DNA of 64,000 nt, taken from positions 22,501 to 86,500 of the forward strand of contig JARGXX010000132.1 of the NCBI GenBank assembly GCA_030374765.1, given 5' to 3'. The position numbers were made by a program, and so were the translations under genes. The notes beneath the pieces are model-generated. The model was not told the DNA's origin and did no database searches. It saw only the letters and a list, made by a program, of their open reading frames with translations. Positions 30,160 through 40,709 of this stretch are shown here, one piece after another (position 1 is the stretch's first letter; the number at the start of each line of letters is the position of its first letter). The DNA is from Agarophyton chilense. Taxonomy: Eukaryota > Rhodophyta > Florideophyceae > Gracilariales > Gracilariaceae.

Positions 30160-31249
30160 CAGGTGGGCATAGCATATTTGCTTTCTGTACTAGTAAAGCT
30201 CAAAACAACGCTACCACAACCTTCGCTTTTGTCTATCGTGCGGGTCACGTCAGAGTATGCGGCTTTTAATGAGGCTCAACGTGCTGCAGAGGTGTTTGTG
30301 CACTTTTTGGTGGCCGCTGGCGCAGCGTCTCGCACTGTGCTCGTGGCGGCAGGTGAGGATGCTTTCAAACTTGTCAATACATGTGACTTATTGGGGGCGG
30401 CTAACCCTTCCATCGACGCCGCTCTGTTTGAATTGTTTGATGAAATTCACGCAGAGATTTCGTTGCGCATCCTTATTCTCGGTAAAGGTCTATTTCGAGT
30501 CACTATTGTGCAAACTGTTTCCAACAGGTGTTTGATGTGGTTCAACAGAGTCTGTTCACGCCGGGAATTCCGCCAAGATCTCAGGCGTTGGGAATGCATT
30601 TTTTGTCGTTTGTGAACGCCATTTGTGACGTGGATGTGTTGATAGCCAATTAAACTCAGTTTGTATCGCTCATGTTGAAGCTCGTTAACAATGAAACTCA
30701 CGGCGCTCCATCGTTTTCAGAGAATTTCCGTGGCTTTGGGTACATCGCGTTGTCTGATTTGGCGTTACGTGTTCCGTCGTTGAAACAAGACCAATCTGTC
30801 CCACTACAGCAGTTTCTCACCGGTTCTCAATCGACAACCCATCCGCCAGATGTCAGAACTGCCGTCTCTCAGGCGCTAATCACCCTATCGCGCACTTCGA
30901 ACTATGGGCCCACCGACACCACCGAGTTCCAGACGCTTGTTGTTTCTACGCTCATGAACGCGATGGATGATGAGGATGATATATCCATGTTGGCCAGATC
31001 AGATCGGCTGCTGTACATAGGGCGAAAAAGTGTTTCTCTTTCACAGACGCCCAAGCATGTATGATCAACATCATCGCAAATTCAAACAAGAGCCCGCGTG
31101 TGACTCAGTTGGCAGCAATCAGACTGAAACCAAGAAAGGTTCCACGGGAGCCCACACTGGGTGCCAAACCTCCTCAATCAGCGGCGGCGTTCCCGGAATT
31201 TCATCACGTTGTCATGGTAGATAACAATCACTGCAAAGATCACTAGCTT
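30160..31249 (+). pseudogene. ECM29: ECM29 (proteasome adaptor) gene fragment, broken
   Basis: The conceptual protein matches a middle stretch of ECM29, the HEAT-repeat protein that tethers and inspects the 26S proteasome. Blocks in order: FNEAQRAAEVFVHFLV, NPSIDAALFELFDE...ISLRI, then (after a 1-nt frame change near 30515) VFDVVQQSLFTPGIPPRSQA and LGMHFLSFVNAICDV. After an in-frame TAA at about 30651 come MLKLVNNETHG, GFGYIALSDLALRVPSL and VRTAVSQALITLSR. Another frame change near 30985 leads to KCFSFTDAQACMINIIANSN. Spacing fits the family without gaps, so the breaks are mutations, not introns. Roughly 350 of some 1,800 residues remain. The apparent splice acceptor at its left edge suggests a genomic rather than retrocopied fragment. 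Confidence 0.65.
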
Positions 31250-31410
31250 TGAAGCAATTCAGTTTCGGCATACCTTCAATTTTCGCTCAAGTGTTTGATG
31301 CACCAACTCTCTCCGCGAAGAATAATACAGCTTCTTTCTGCCGACGAGGTCGACTGGTTTTTGAACAGCAAAGAATTAACCATGGACCACTTAAACGCAA
31401 TGTTGACAAC

Positions 31411-31856
31411 TAGGAAGGAGCAACGATAACGGTTGAGCCCTGTAAACCGCCGGGGCCTGAATGATCTTACAGACCCCACGTGGACTGGCCGACCTCACCT
31501 GGACTAATTTAGATTATTAATTTATGTTAATTAGTGTAATATATTAGCATTACAGTGTTAGGGAGATCCCAACGCCTCGCCATTACGATTTACTTGGCTC
31601 AAGTGACGCTTCTCCCTTAGAGAAAGGGAGGCACCGTTAGAATACTAAACTACCCTCTTTGGTACATCAGTTCCACCAATTGGTCTTCAAACCATCGTTT
31701 CCGTAGCTCTGACCTGTAGGAATACGCAGTAAACGCCAGCTCATTGGACCACGTATTCTGGGAGTGCCGCCGTCAAGGACTCAAACCTTAGGACCCGCTC
31801 TACTACGATACCTCTGGTTGAGACCAGTAAGCTGACCTACTAGTCATTGCGTTATA
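31411..31856 (+). repeat. Gypsy-1 5' LTR
   Basis: Matches 39744-40189 over its length, for example CCTCGCCATTACGATTTACT / CCTCGCCAGTACCATTTACT and TCTGGGAGTGCCGCCGTCAA. The 5' boundary is uncertain by about 20 nt. The 3' boundary is set by the primer site that follows. On the antisense strand it contains GGTTCGAATCC-like sequence resembling a Pol III B box. Confidence 0.85.
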
Positions 31857-31859
31857 TTT

Positions 31860-31875
31860 TGGTCCCCGACTTAGC
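31860..31875 (+). promoter_or_regulatory. Gypsy-1 primer binding site
   Basis: TGGTCCCCGACTTAGC lies 3 nt after the LTR end. A leading TGG pairs with the CCA end of a tRNA. Gypsy-2 has nearly the same site (TGGTCTCCCGACTTAG), so both probably use the same tRNA. Confidence 0.75.
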
Positions 31876-32328
31876 ATCCCTTAGGAACAATTGAACGGAC
31901 CTCTGGAACGAAGAATTATCCGGATTCTAACCTTTGGTTTAATTCCCCAACGGACCAGAAGTACAGAAGCAATCGCCATTATGGACGCAGGAATAACACC
32001 CAAACGACCAGACCATAGGTCTCCTAAGGCAGGAACAGTTGCCACTGCAACTCCGACGATGTCGCGTGAACCTTAGGTTCATAATGTTAGCGACTGCAGG
32101 AGCACGAGAAGCCAACTGCAAGAAATACTGACTCCCCTGGACGACCCTGAAAGAATTCGCCGAGAACCCACGGTAGCAGCGCGTTAACGAGAACGCCTCA
32201 CCAGGGCTACCTCTAGGCCAGGAACATCACAAGTAGAACCCCGTAAGACCGAAGGAATCAAAGAGAATATTCTCACAGGGCTTGCCAACCTTCTCTGGCC
32301 CCGTCCCCGTGAGTTCTGCTCAGCCGAC

Positions 32329-33550
32329 ATGGATTGGATTGTGGACATGCGACTCGCTACGGCGATCGCGGACCATACGGATTACCTCGTCACGCGAATC
32401 GTCCCCAAGGTCATGGAGTCTGAGCTATTCTTAGACTCGCTCATTCAGGCTATTGAAGGAGCAGTCACCAGCCAGAGAGGCAATACGGTCCCTAGGACCA
32501 CTCCAAAAGTCAACCATCCGGCTTCTATATGGCTACCCCCTACCTAACCCCCAGAAGTGGCGGTATTACCCGCCCCTCGCCACCATCAGGAAAATCCAAT
32601 GAAAGGACAATCTTGGAGCAGAAGAGAGGCTCCGCGTCCAGAAGAGAGAAAGATTGCCCTACCCAATGGACAATATGAGGTATAGTGACCTCAGGGCTCC
32701 ATCAGATCTGATAGAGAGATCGGTCCTTTAGATCCTTATTCTGCTGGAAAGAAAAGAAGTAACCGCAGGAGAAAGAAAAGCAGAAGAAGTAAAAGAAGAG
32801 ACTATTCGGACACGATTGATTCCGAATCGGCCTCGACCAAAAAGAATGATTCGGAAGCGAATGAAACTGCCGTTCCTGGCCTCAAACCACTGAAAACAAC
32901 AAACGAACCTTTTTTAAGGTTCTGAACTACCGGAATTATCAGCTGGCTGACAGTTCCCCGAAATATACTGGATCGGTGGCTCGAAGAGTCGCCAAATGGT
33001 CCAACAGGGTCAATTAACCATTACGGACAAGTTCTCGGGTTCCGATCCCATTGCTGTCCTTCGGTTTCTCAGTTTGTTCCTTACGGCGTGTGATCAGAAC
33101 GGTGTCCACGCGGGCGTCGCTCTGTACCTTTTCCAATTCTTCCTTACAGGACAGGCGCGTGACCAAGTGGTTTCGAAGATATCTTGCACATCTGACCTGG
33201 TGAATGCTCAAAACCGTGAGCTGCTCAGGTCATACCCTCAGGTTGTTCATTACCTCTTGGAGAATTAGGTTACGGATGACACTATAATGGTTTACCACCA
33301 GGAAGTAATACCCTTTAGGCAGAGCCCCAACATGACCGAATCGGCTTTCGCAGACGACCTAAGGAAGAAGGCTTACCGATGTGCAAACGTGTTCTCTGAA
33401 GGACGGCTTAAACGCCACTTCTTCACGGGATTACTTCCTGCCATTCGGACATATGTGCGCAACTATCACACAGAAAACCCGCAATACTCCTTTTGAAGGC
33501 TCGTTACCTATGCCGAAGGTTATGTAAAATCCTACAGTACTTCCAGGCGA
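32329..33550 (+). pseudogene. Gypsy-1 gag
   Basis: Broken pieces of a gag polyprotein. The recognisable part is the retrotransposon gag domain at 33014-33496: FSGSDPIAVLRFLSLFLTAC, then VALYLFQFFLTGQARDQV, a TAG, and ESAFADDLRKKAYRCANVF with GLLPAIRTYVRN. A TGA follows at SF*RLVTYAEG. The upstream piece at 32329-32547 is helical and probably the N-terminal part. It would have been the capsid protein. At least two stops and frame changes. Confidence 0.7.
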
Positions 33551-33990
33551 AACTCTGATGTATCCAGAGGACACGAAACTCTATTGCGCAAACCAAACGA
33601 AGTCCATTTGGTTAGCTACACTGAATCGGACATGGATGCATCACTCCATTACACCGACTCAGGAGATGTCCTTGCGGTTAATTTCAGTGCTCCTCTGTCC
33701 GGGTCCCCATCATATACCTCTACGGGAACTACAACGACCACTGGACCATCTACACCCAAGTTTTTCCCATTTCCGCACCGCAAGGACGTTTTCGTTCGCT
33801 CCCCAAAGGGCTTGCTTCCTCTGCCTTTCCATGGCCCAACCTTTTGACTGCACGAGGTATCGGCCTAAGGACGCACGTAAAAATCTCTCAGCCCTAAGGG
33901 AAGAGAATTACCGGGTGCGGCGATCCAAGGAATGTTTAACAGGGCACAGCAACAAGCCACAGGGACCTCTGGAACCTCACGCTATACCAC

Positions 33991-35520
33991 GTGTCCGGAT
34001 ACTCAGATCAAAGCCCTACAGGTCCATCCCATTGTAGATCCTACGGACGACCCCGAAGAGGAATCTTATCCTCAGGAAGAAACGGAAACCCCATCGGAAA
34101 ACTCGTAGAGGGTCGACGAGAGGCAAATCCCCCCTATTTAAGCCCCTGCCTCAGCCAATTGGAAGGTCATGAGCCAAGGAGCTCTTCACCTCCTAATACA
34201 AACCACCCACAATGGACCACTCAGGTTGAACCAGAATTGGAACACAGTAACGACCCTGTCTGTATCCCCGGGAAAGAAAACTATAAAGTTCGAGTAACCG
34301 TAGGACTTCGTTCCACCAACTCTCGAGTGACCACAGCCGTATTAGACACAAGCGCTGGTCCCAACTTGGTCAATCCTAAGCTGGTTTTACTTGGTTGGCA
34401 AGATTTCGTTCAGGCAAGGAAGACCCCCAGGATTACCGAAGCATCACGTAGACCAATGCATATTAAAAGAATAGTACCCCTTTACCTACAAATAGAACAA
34501 TTCAGAGTCCGCACGTGGTTCCTTCTATGTCATAACTTGGGCACTGAGACAATCTTAAGGACCTCCTTTCTCGATCGATACATGAAGGCTATTTACCCAG
34601 GCCTTAGGAAAGTCGTATTCTACCGCGCACCTTCCATCTCCACAACGGGCTCCGCCCCGATGCCAGAAGCTAACCGCAAAAGAGCTATTATCTCCGAAAA
34701 CACGAAGTCCAATGAGGTCCGCTTGTCGAAGGCCATAACGATACGCCCTATGACCCAAATCACCGTATCGGTCTATTCCCAGTCCTCAGGTCTCGTGGCG
34801 ATTCAAAACCACCCGAAAATGGTTCTGAAGCACCTTACCTTAATTGCAAATGGATTAATAGACATCCGCCCCAAAAGGCCCTTCTTGGTCACAATCAGCA
34901 ACTTCAGAGATAAACCCGTACGGTTACCTAAAGGTACAGTGATTGGTATCACTCAACCCGCGCCCGTGGCCATTATCGAGGCCCAAATGGATAACATTGC
35001 AAGGCCAACTCCCGTCGAGGACGTCGACTCTTGGGAGGGGACCGTTGCTATCGGCGACGAATTCGAATCCTATAGGCCCCAGGTACTTGATCGCTTCAGT
35101 GAATACCAGGCCATTTGGTCAGGTAGATTGGGCACAATCAGAGCCACTACACACCGCATTGAGCTTCAGGATGATGCTAGACCACAGTTCCAGCACCCAT
35201 ACCGTACTGGCCTTAAAGCTAGGGAAATTGTGGCCGGTCAGATGGAAAAGATGCACAAAGCTCAAGTCATAGAGCCGGCGCCCTCAAACCAACCCGAATG
35301 GGCAATTCTACTTGTCCTTGTGGCGAAGAGAGATGGCGCCGTCAGGTTCTGTGTCGTCTACAGGAAGCTGAACGCAGTAACCAAGAGGGACTCATACCCG
35401 ATACCCCGCATGGACGACTGTCTGGATTCCGTAGGCGAAGCTGTCGTATTTACCACACTGGACGCTAACTCGGGATATTGGCAAATCCCTTTGGCTTGGC
35501 TGAACACGCGAGAGCACTGA
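33991..35520 (+). pseudogene. Gypsy-1 protease and first half of reverse transcriptase
   Basis: A 509-codon open stretch. The protease active site is at about 34348 (VTTAVLDTSAGPNLVNPKLV; DTS where DTG or DSG is usual). Reverse transcriptase runs from about 35100: HRIELQDDARPQFQHPYRTG, VIEPAPSNQPEWAILLVLVA with KRDGAVRFCVVYRKLNAVTK, then MDDCLDSVGEAVVFTTLDAN and SGYWQIPLA. The frame is lost at 35.5 kb just before the FTRMPFGL block, which is in another frame at 35478-35777. Strand, order and motifs are unambiguous; a usable polyprotein is not made. Confidence 0.8.
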
Positions 35521-36497
35521 CAACCTTTACCACCAATGAAGGTCTGTTCAGATTTACTCGCATGCCCTTTGGTTTGAAGACTGCACCAGCCACGTTCCAA
35601 CGGGTAATGGACATTATACTGTCCATAGTCAAATGGAAGTTCGCCCTGGCCTATTTGGATAACGGTATAATATTCTCACGAACCCTAGAGGAACACTTTC
35701 GCCACGTGAGGAAGATGCTAACAATCCTACAGGACGCTGGAGTAACACTGAAACTCTGCAAATGCGCTTTCTCCTAGGACTCAGTAGACTATCTTGGTCA
35801 CGTCGTCCTCCCAGGAAAGCTAAAGGTGGCTACACGGACAAAGAATGCGATTCGCCAGGCTGAGTCTCCTAGGACCCACACGGAACTACGGTCCTTCGTG
35901 GGCTTTTGCAACGTCTACCGACGGTTCGTCCAAGGATTCGCCAAGATCTCGGTCCCTCTCAACGCGATGCTGAAGAAAGGAACACTTTCGGAGTTAGAAG
36001 CCCTTAAGGACGACCAGTACGAAGCATTTCAGACCCTAAAGGACCAATTGCTGAACCCACCCATATTGACCTTACCAAACCCCCATAGGCCTTTCGTACT
36101 GGACACAGATGCATCTGATTTCCAAGTGGGTTGTGCACTGCTACAGAAACAGGAGTCACCGAAGGACTATCGACCTATTGAGTACTGGAGCAGAACGCTC
36201 ACCAGCGCGGAGCGAAACTACAGTGCGACCGAAAAGAAATGTGTAGCCATCGTGTGGTCCGTATTCACACACCGTCCGTACGGCGAGGGAACCAGGTTTA
36301 ACATTAGGACAGACCATGACTCACTCCGCTGGCTACTCAATATGACCGATGCATCAAGTCGCCTCGCTAGTTCGCTCCTCACGCTGTCAGAATACGACTA
36401 CGAGATAACCTATAGGCCAGGCATCAAGCACCAGGTAGCAGATGCCCTGTCCCGAATCATCACCGACGAACAGATGACACCCCATTGGACGACCTAA
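35478..36497 (+). pseudogene. Gypsy-1 reverse transcriptase C-part and RNase H
   Basis: Continues reverse transcriptase with FTRMPFGLKTAPATFQRVMD and then AYLDNGIIFSR, where the catalytic YLDD has become YLDN. A TAG at 35776 (FS*DS) interrupts before DYLGHV. RNase H follows: FVLDTDASDFQVGCALLQK (first Asp), SATEKKCVAIVW (Glu) and NIRTDHDSLRWLLN (Asp), with ADALSRI at the end. The changed metal-binding Asp means the polymerase would be inactive even without the stop. Confidence 0.8.
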
Positions 36498-36719
36498 TTC
36501 CCACCCCCCTGTACAGATGATGGACCTCAGGACTACACGGAAACAGATGACCTTATGGGTAAGGTGCAATCGGAGGATCATGAGGTAAAGAAGAACGAAG
36601 TATAACTATTGGACTGGGAGACAGTACCGCCCAACTCGCCACGACCTCAGGTTAGTGCGATAAACCCAAAGGAAAAAGAGCTCCTCCCTATAACTATTGA
36701 GGAACTCTTACAGGCGTAA

Positions 36720-38057
36720 GTCGAAGACGAATTCTGCAAGGAAACAGCCCAATTGGTAGGAACCCGAGGATACCTGTTCGACTATGACCGATTTGGACTA
36801 CTATGTCGCCGCTCACCGCTGGATGGCGCACTCCAACGGGTAGTACCAACTTCATTAAGGGCGCGATTCATATACCTCGCCCATTTCCCACGCTTGGCTG
36901 GTCATCCTGGAGGCGGACGAATGTACCAGACCCTAAGGAAGATCTTCTACTGGCCACTAGTGGCGCATGACCTATGGCAAACCGCACGGAACTGTGCATC
37001 GTGCCAACCACCAGGCCAAACTGAAGCTCTTCCCCGCCGCAGGTCCAATGGAATTTGTCGCAATGGATATACTTGAGCCTTTGCCTAAGTCGTCCCATGG
37101 GAAACGGGTATTTTTGGTTAGAACCGATAGGTTTACCAAACTTACCCCAGCCCTACCCCTAGGAAAAACAACGGCCACGGATGTCGCCACGGCCTTCTTG
37201 CCCCACTGCCACTCTACCTCCTCACGGATAAAGGCAGCTAGTTTGTAGCCAAATTCTTCTGGTATGTCTGTGCTACCCTAGGTATCAAACATGTGACCAC
37301 CACAGCGTATCACTCGCAAACCAATGGCCAAGCCGAACGCTTCAACTGCACCCTTCTGGACCGATTGGCGCACTACGTTTCGGAGCACCAATTGGACTGG
37401 GACGATTACGTTGAGCCAATGGTTTATGCCTACAACACGCAAGTGCACGCTTCCACAGGGACAAAGCCTTTCGACTTAACGCTTACGAGAGCGCCGCTGC
37501 CGATAGCTGTTGACCTTCAAAAGTCTATCATACCCCAGGACATAAGCGAAGGGATGACTCCTACCCAGGCAAAGCGCTACCCGCGCCGACGCATTGAACG
37601 TATTCTCCAATCGGCCAGAACTGTACTAACCAAAGCCCAACGGCGCTACAAGTCCAACTTCGACAAAGCCGCTTGGAACACAACGACCTTTGGGAAAGGA
37701 TATCTGGTTTTCCTGGACCGGCCACCGAAGGACAGTGAGGAACTTGAGGACACTACGCAAAAGCTCTTACCCCGCTCTACGGGACCATACAAAGTCCTTA
37801 AGGCCAACGATCACACCATCACTTTACTCATTGACGGCCTACAGGACACTGTGTCTATTAAACGGGTGACACGAGCTCCCAGATCCTCCCGACCACGAAC
37901 GTCCCAGCACCCTGGCCCAACGGAAGCATCACGACCTCAGGTCGACACTCAAGTCTCCATACCCCCCAAATCAGTTCCCAAGGCCTCGACTAGCCCCACG
38001 GACAGGATGGTCAATGCCAATTACTATGACCCATCGATCCCAACCGACTTTGATTGA
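36720..38057 (+). pseudogene. Gypsy-1 integrase
   Basis: The HHCC finger reads LAHFPRLAGHPGGGRMYQTL then CASC. The catalytic core has Asp in FVAMDILEPLPKS (another frame from the finger), a damaged second motif (TDKGS*FVAKFFW, TAG in place of a codon near 37244), and Glu in TNGQAERFNC. A GPY/F-like region follows (LLPRSTGPYKVLKANDHTIT). Two frame changes and at least one stop make it inactive. It leads into the chromodomain. Confidence 0.8.
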
Positions 38058-38094
38058 TTCGCCCCTCTGGACCACACTCTCCTTCCGGAGGATG

Positions 38095-38290
38095 AACACC
38101 AACCGGAATACGTGATACAACGCATCACCTCCGCCGGTCGAGGAGAAGATGGAACTATGCCTTATTGCGTCCGTTGGTTTGGCTACGCCGCTGAGAAAGA
38201 CACTTGAAAAGATCCCCAGACCATTCCGGCTATTTATATCGCCCGCTACTGGCGCAAAATCGGCAGCACGGAGCGCATCCTTCAAGAAGA
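38095..38290 (+). pseudogene. Gypsy-1 chromodomain with an in-frame TGA
   Basis: The end of pol reads HQPEYVIQRITSAGRGEDG, MPYCVRWFGYAAEKDT, TGA, KDPQTIPAIYIARYW. This is a chromodomain (E-x-I...Y-L-V-K-W-x-G-Y...D-x-W-E-P), placing the element among chromoviruses, whose chromodomains target integration to marked chromatin. The TGA at 38205-38207 sits exactly where Trp is conserved (TGG to TGA). The second copy of this family has TGA at the same codon. Confidence 0.8.
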
Positions 38291-38602
38291 GGCAACCATT
38301 GGCCTGAATAATCCCAAAACGCCTCTCAAAACGCCTCCCGACACGATGGTTCGCCGGAGCAGGACGGTTCGACCTAGCTCCCGCATCAGGGAACAAATTT
38401 AGTCCTTCGAAAAAGCCTGAGGAAGACCCGGGACGCTCCCTAGATAGGACGCCGTCCCAAGGCACGCACATCTGAGATACAAGAAAGACCTTGGGAAAGC
38501 ACAAGCACTTCTTCACTTAACTTATTCGAGTAACTAACAGAGTCCTAACAGCTCTCGCTATGACCTCAAGGTTCGCAGAAGCGCATCGAATATCAACAGG
38601 AC

Positions 38603-39660
38603 TCACCGGGGTGGCGCAGGAGTAACACCGTCGTCCTCATCGGAACCTGCATGAGCAAAACCGTGACTAGGGTCACCCGAGGAGCCTACTGGACCACTTG
38701 AACCGGCCCCAGCGAGCCCAGCACGCTTCTTCGGCGGGGATTCTCCTGAGAAAATATTGTCACCATCGGAAACCTCCCGGTCACTCTAATTGAGATCATA
38801 CCGGGCATCTAAGCCGGCAGTAACTCTCTGGGACATCGCCTGCGCATTCTGTTGCAGAAGATTGACCATGACGGTCTTTAGATCTTGGTCCTGTTGGACA
38901 ACCGCGGCGTAGCACACCGAGCGACGCGCCCAGCAGTTAGCTTTCCTTAGGACTGTCGCCATATCCATCGAGGCAGTAATACTAACGGGACGGGAGAAAG
39001 GCATGACGCACTGCCAGCGGGTTTCGGCCGATGGTTTTTTCACAGCGACCTTCGGGGCGTTCATAGGCCACTTGGTATCAAGAGGAGCTCCCCGCTTGGT
39101 TGTTCGTAGCCATGGTGCCGCTGCCGACCGGTTGGTCCGCCAGGAAATGGATAGGAAAACTGACGGAAGTGACATAGTCTGGAGGGAGAATGGCATATTC
39201 GACGGTCTTATAAGGCGATCGTGGCATCGCGCGCGAACTATGGAGGAATATCGCGAAGGGAAGAACGAAAGATGAAACCGAATCGGGCAGGATGACTGAC
39301 GTGACCTTGAATGGACGAAGCGCGCACCGTGGTTTACGGAGGACAACGCGCGTAGGATCGCCAAAGGAATACCGAAGGATAGGAAAGCGGCAAGGAACCC
39401 CCCCCTCCCGGTGCGCGTACAGTACCTTAGGTGAACTAATTGCCGACCGGGCGCCAAGGGTCAGCTCTTACGCACTGGTACCCCCAAGGATGGTGGCGAT
39501 GCGACGCCCCATCGCGCCCACTGGTAACGAGAACAACTAACCACCGGATTGGTCATAAGACGCCGACATGTCGGGCACGGCATCGCTCGTGTCCAGACCA
39601 TTAAAACGCTGAGGATCACGAAGTTCCGACCCCGAAGGCAAGCTTGGAGGTTCCTCCATA
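38603..39660 (-). pseudogene. Antisense frame between pol and 3' LTR of Gypsy-1
   Basis: On the minus strand, opposite to pol, a coding-like stretch begins near 39660 (MEEPPSLPSGSELRDPQRFN). It is broken by stops and frame changes. It recovers at 38786-39000 as SITASMDMATVLRKANCWAR, then YAAVVQQDQDLKTVMVNLLQ and QNAQAMSQRVTAGL. After one TAA it runs to LAGAGSSGPVGSSGDPSHGF and ends at 38603. The last 115 or so residues match the intact frame at 57108-58256 clearly in protein sequence. Function unknown. Not a shadow of pol, because pol has ended by 38.3 kb. Confidence 0.65.
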
Positions 39661-39728
39661 GGTCCAACTAGAGCCAGATCCCCAGGAAGGTGTCAGGCAA
39701 TTTGGGCTTCGTCGTGACGGTCGAATCC

Positions 39729-39743
39729 TAAGGAGGGAGATAT
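39729..39743 (+). promoter_or_regulatory. Gypsy-1 polypurine tract
   Basis: TAAGGAGGGAGATAT directly precedes the 3' LTR, the expected place for the plus-strand priming site of reverse transcription. Confidence 0.6.
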
Positions 39744-40189
39744 TTGAAGGAGCGATAATAACTGTTGAGCCCGGTAAGCCGCCGGGCCCTGAAAGATCTT
39801 GCAGGTGACACGTGTACGGGTCGAACTCACGTGGACTCATGTAGATTACTTATTTAATTTAATTAATGTAATAGATTAAGACTTCAGTGCCAGGGAGATT
39901 TCAGCGCCTCGCCAGTACCATTTACTTGGCTCGAGTGACAATTCTCCCTTAGAGTACGGTAGGCACCGTGAGGATACTAAATAACTCCCTTTGGTATATT
40001 AGTTCCACCCTTTGGTCTTCAAGCCATCGTTTCCGTAGCGTCAACCTGTAGGTCTACGCAGTAAACGCCAGTCCATTGCACCAAGTACTCTGGGAGTGCC
40101 GCCGTCAAGGATTCGAACCTTAGGACCCGCTCTACCACGCTACCACCGGTCGAGACTCGTGCGCTGACTTAACCCGTCATTGCGTTACA
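39744..40189 (+). repeat. Gypsy-1 3' LTR
   Basis: Counterpart of 31411-31856; ends with TGCGTTACA. It retains the antisense GGTTCGAATCC element (plus strand AAGGATTCGAACCTTAGGAC). Confidence 0.85.
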
Positions 40190-40300
40190 CTATCAGACGT
40201 TTCTACAGATTTACCAGATGCTCTTACAACTCGTTCAAAGACGTGTAAGTCCGTATACCTCGCTCAAGATTGAGCCTCTGGTAGAGAAAGATTCGCACAC
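40190..40300 (-). pseudogene. CACTA accessory gene fragment, left side of the Gypsy-2 insertion
   Basis: On the minus strand GAGGCTCAATCTTGAGCGAG followed by GTATACGGACTTACACGTCT aligns with AAGCTGAATCTGGAGCGTGG then ATTTCGCACGTACAAATCTG in the intact accessory gene of copy B (about 62525-62570). It continues the fragment at 51035-51436 after removal of Gypsy-2. It is cut on the left by the Gypsy-1 3' LTR. Confidence 0.75.
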
Positions 40301-40590
40301 TGTAGTATTCTACTATGTCCGGGAATCCGATATGTTGGTTTTTCGAGAAGTCGCGGTTGGAACTCATAAGTGAGTGATGTCATCAAACTTGTGATATGAA
40401 ACGGCACACCGCGTAGGATGCCTAGAGGCAGAATGTCTTAGTGGGACATATGCTATCACGAGTGGAGTGGCTTGCAACGGCGCATGTAGTGGCGATCCAC
40501 GTGGAGGGCTTTACTACCCTTTGTAGTTAGACGTCCATTAGGGACCATACCCGTACAGTGGTTTGGCTAAGTGGCTGACCACTGGGTAAT

Positions 40591-40653
40591 TTTTATATAT
40601 TTATTTGGGCACTCACCCTGGTACACAGTATATAGTGTACCAGCGGTGAGCGC
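40591..40653 (+). promoter_or_regulatory. Gypsy-2 TATA box and downstream hairpin
   Basis: TTTTATATATTTATT at 40591-40605 is a TATA-type promoter. Directly downstream GCACTCACCCTGGTACAC (40609-40626) pairs with GTGTACCAGCGGTGAGCGC (40635-40653) around the loop AGTATATA: an 18-bp stem with one mismatch and one bulge. By distance the start of transcription should fall in or next to it. The same bases occur in the 3' LTR (50676-50720). Confidence 0.7.
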
Positions 40654-40676
40654 CGACTCCAAGTAAAGGAGACAAC

Positions 40677-40709
40677 ATGGGCATCATGACTATTCTGTTC
40701 CTCGCTTAG
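40677..40709 (+). CDS. Short upstream frame in the Gypsy-2 leader (10 codons)
   Basis: ACAACATGG gives a good start context, followed by MGIMTILFLA and TAG. It lies after the hairpin in the predicted leader and is unchanged in the 3' LTR (50744-50776). It could reduce or tune initiation at gag. Whether it is translated is unknown. Confidence 0.35.
   Translation: MGIMTILFLA

Larger units (their letters stand above)
31411..40189 (+). mobile_element. Gypsy-1: Ty3/gypsy chromovirus, old copy
   Basis: LTRs at about 31411-31856 and 39744-40189 flank gag, protease, reverse transcriptase, RNase H, integrase and a chromodomain in gypsy order, with a primer site and a polypurine tract in place. The LTRs differ at many positions by eye (well over 10 percent), so the insertion is old. 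Coding regions have stops and frameshifts. The left flank is the ECM29 relic and the right flank is part of a CACTA accessory gene. No target duplication was found. Confidence 0.88.

Noticed and set aside
30482-30527. A 46-nt intron in the ECM29 relic (GTAAAG...CAACAG)
   Set aside because: Splicing it would leave a stop in frame, and family spacing is right without removing anything. A one-base frameshift fits better.
40080-40189. A complete tRNA gene in the Gypsy-1 LTR
   Set aside because: The B-box-like T arm is good, but there is no matching acceptor stem and no room for an anticodon arm between the A and B boxes.
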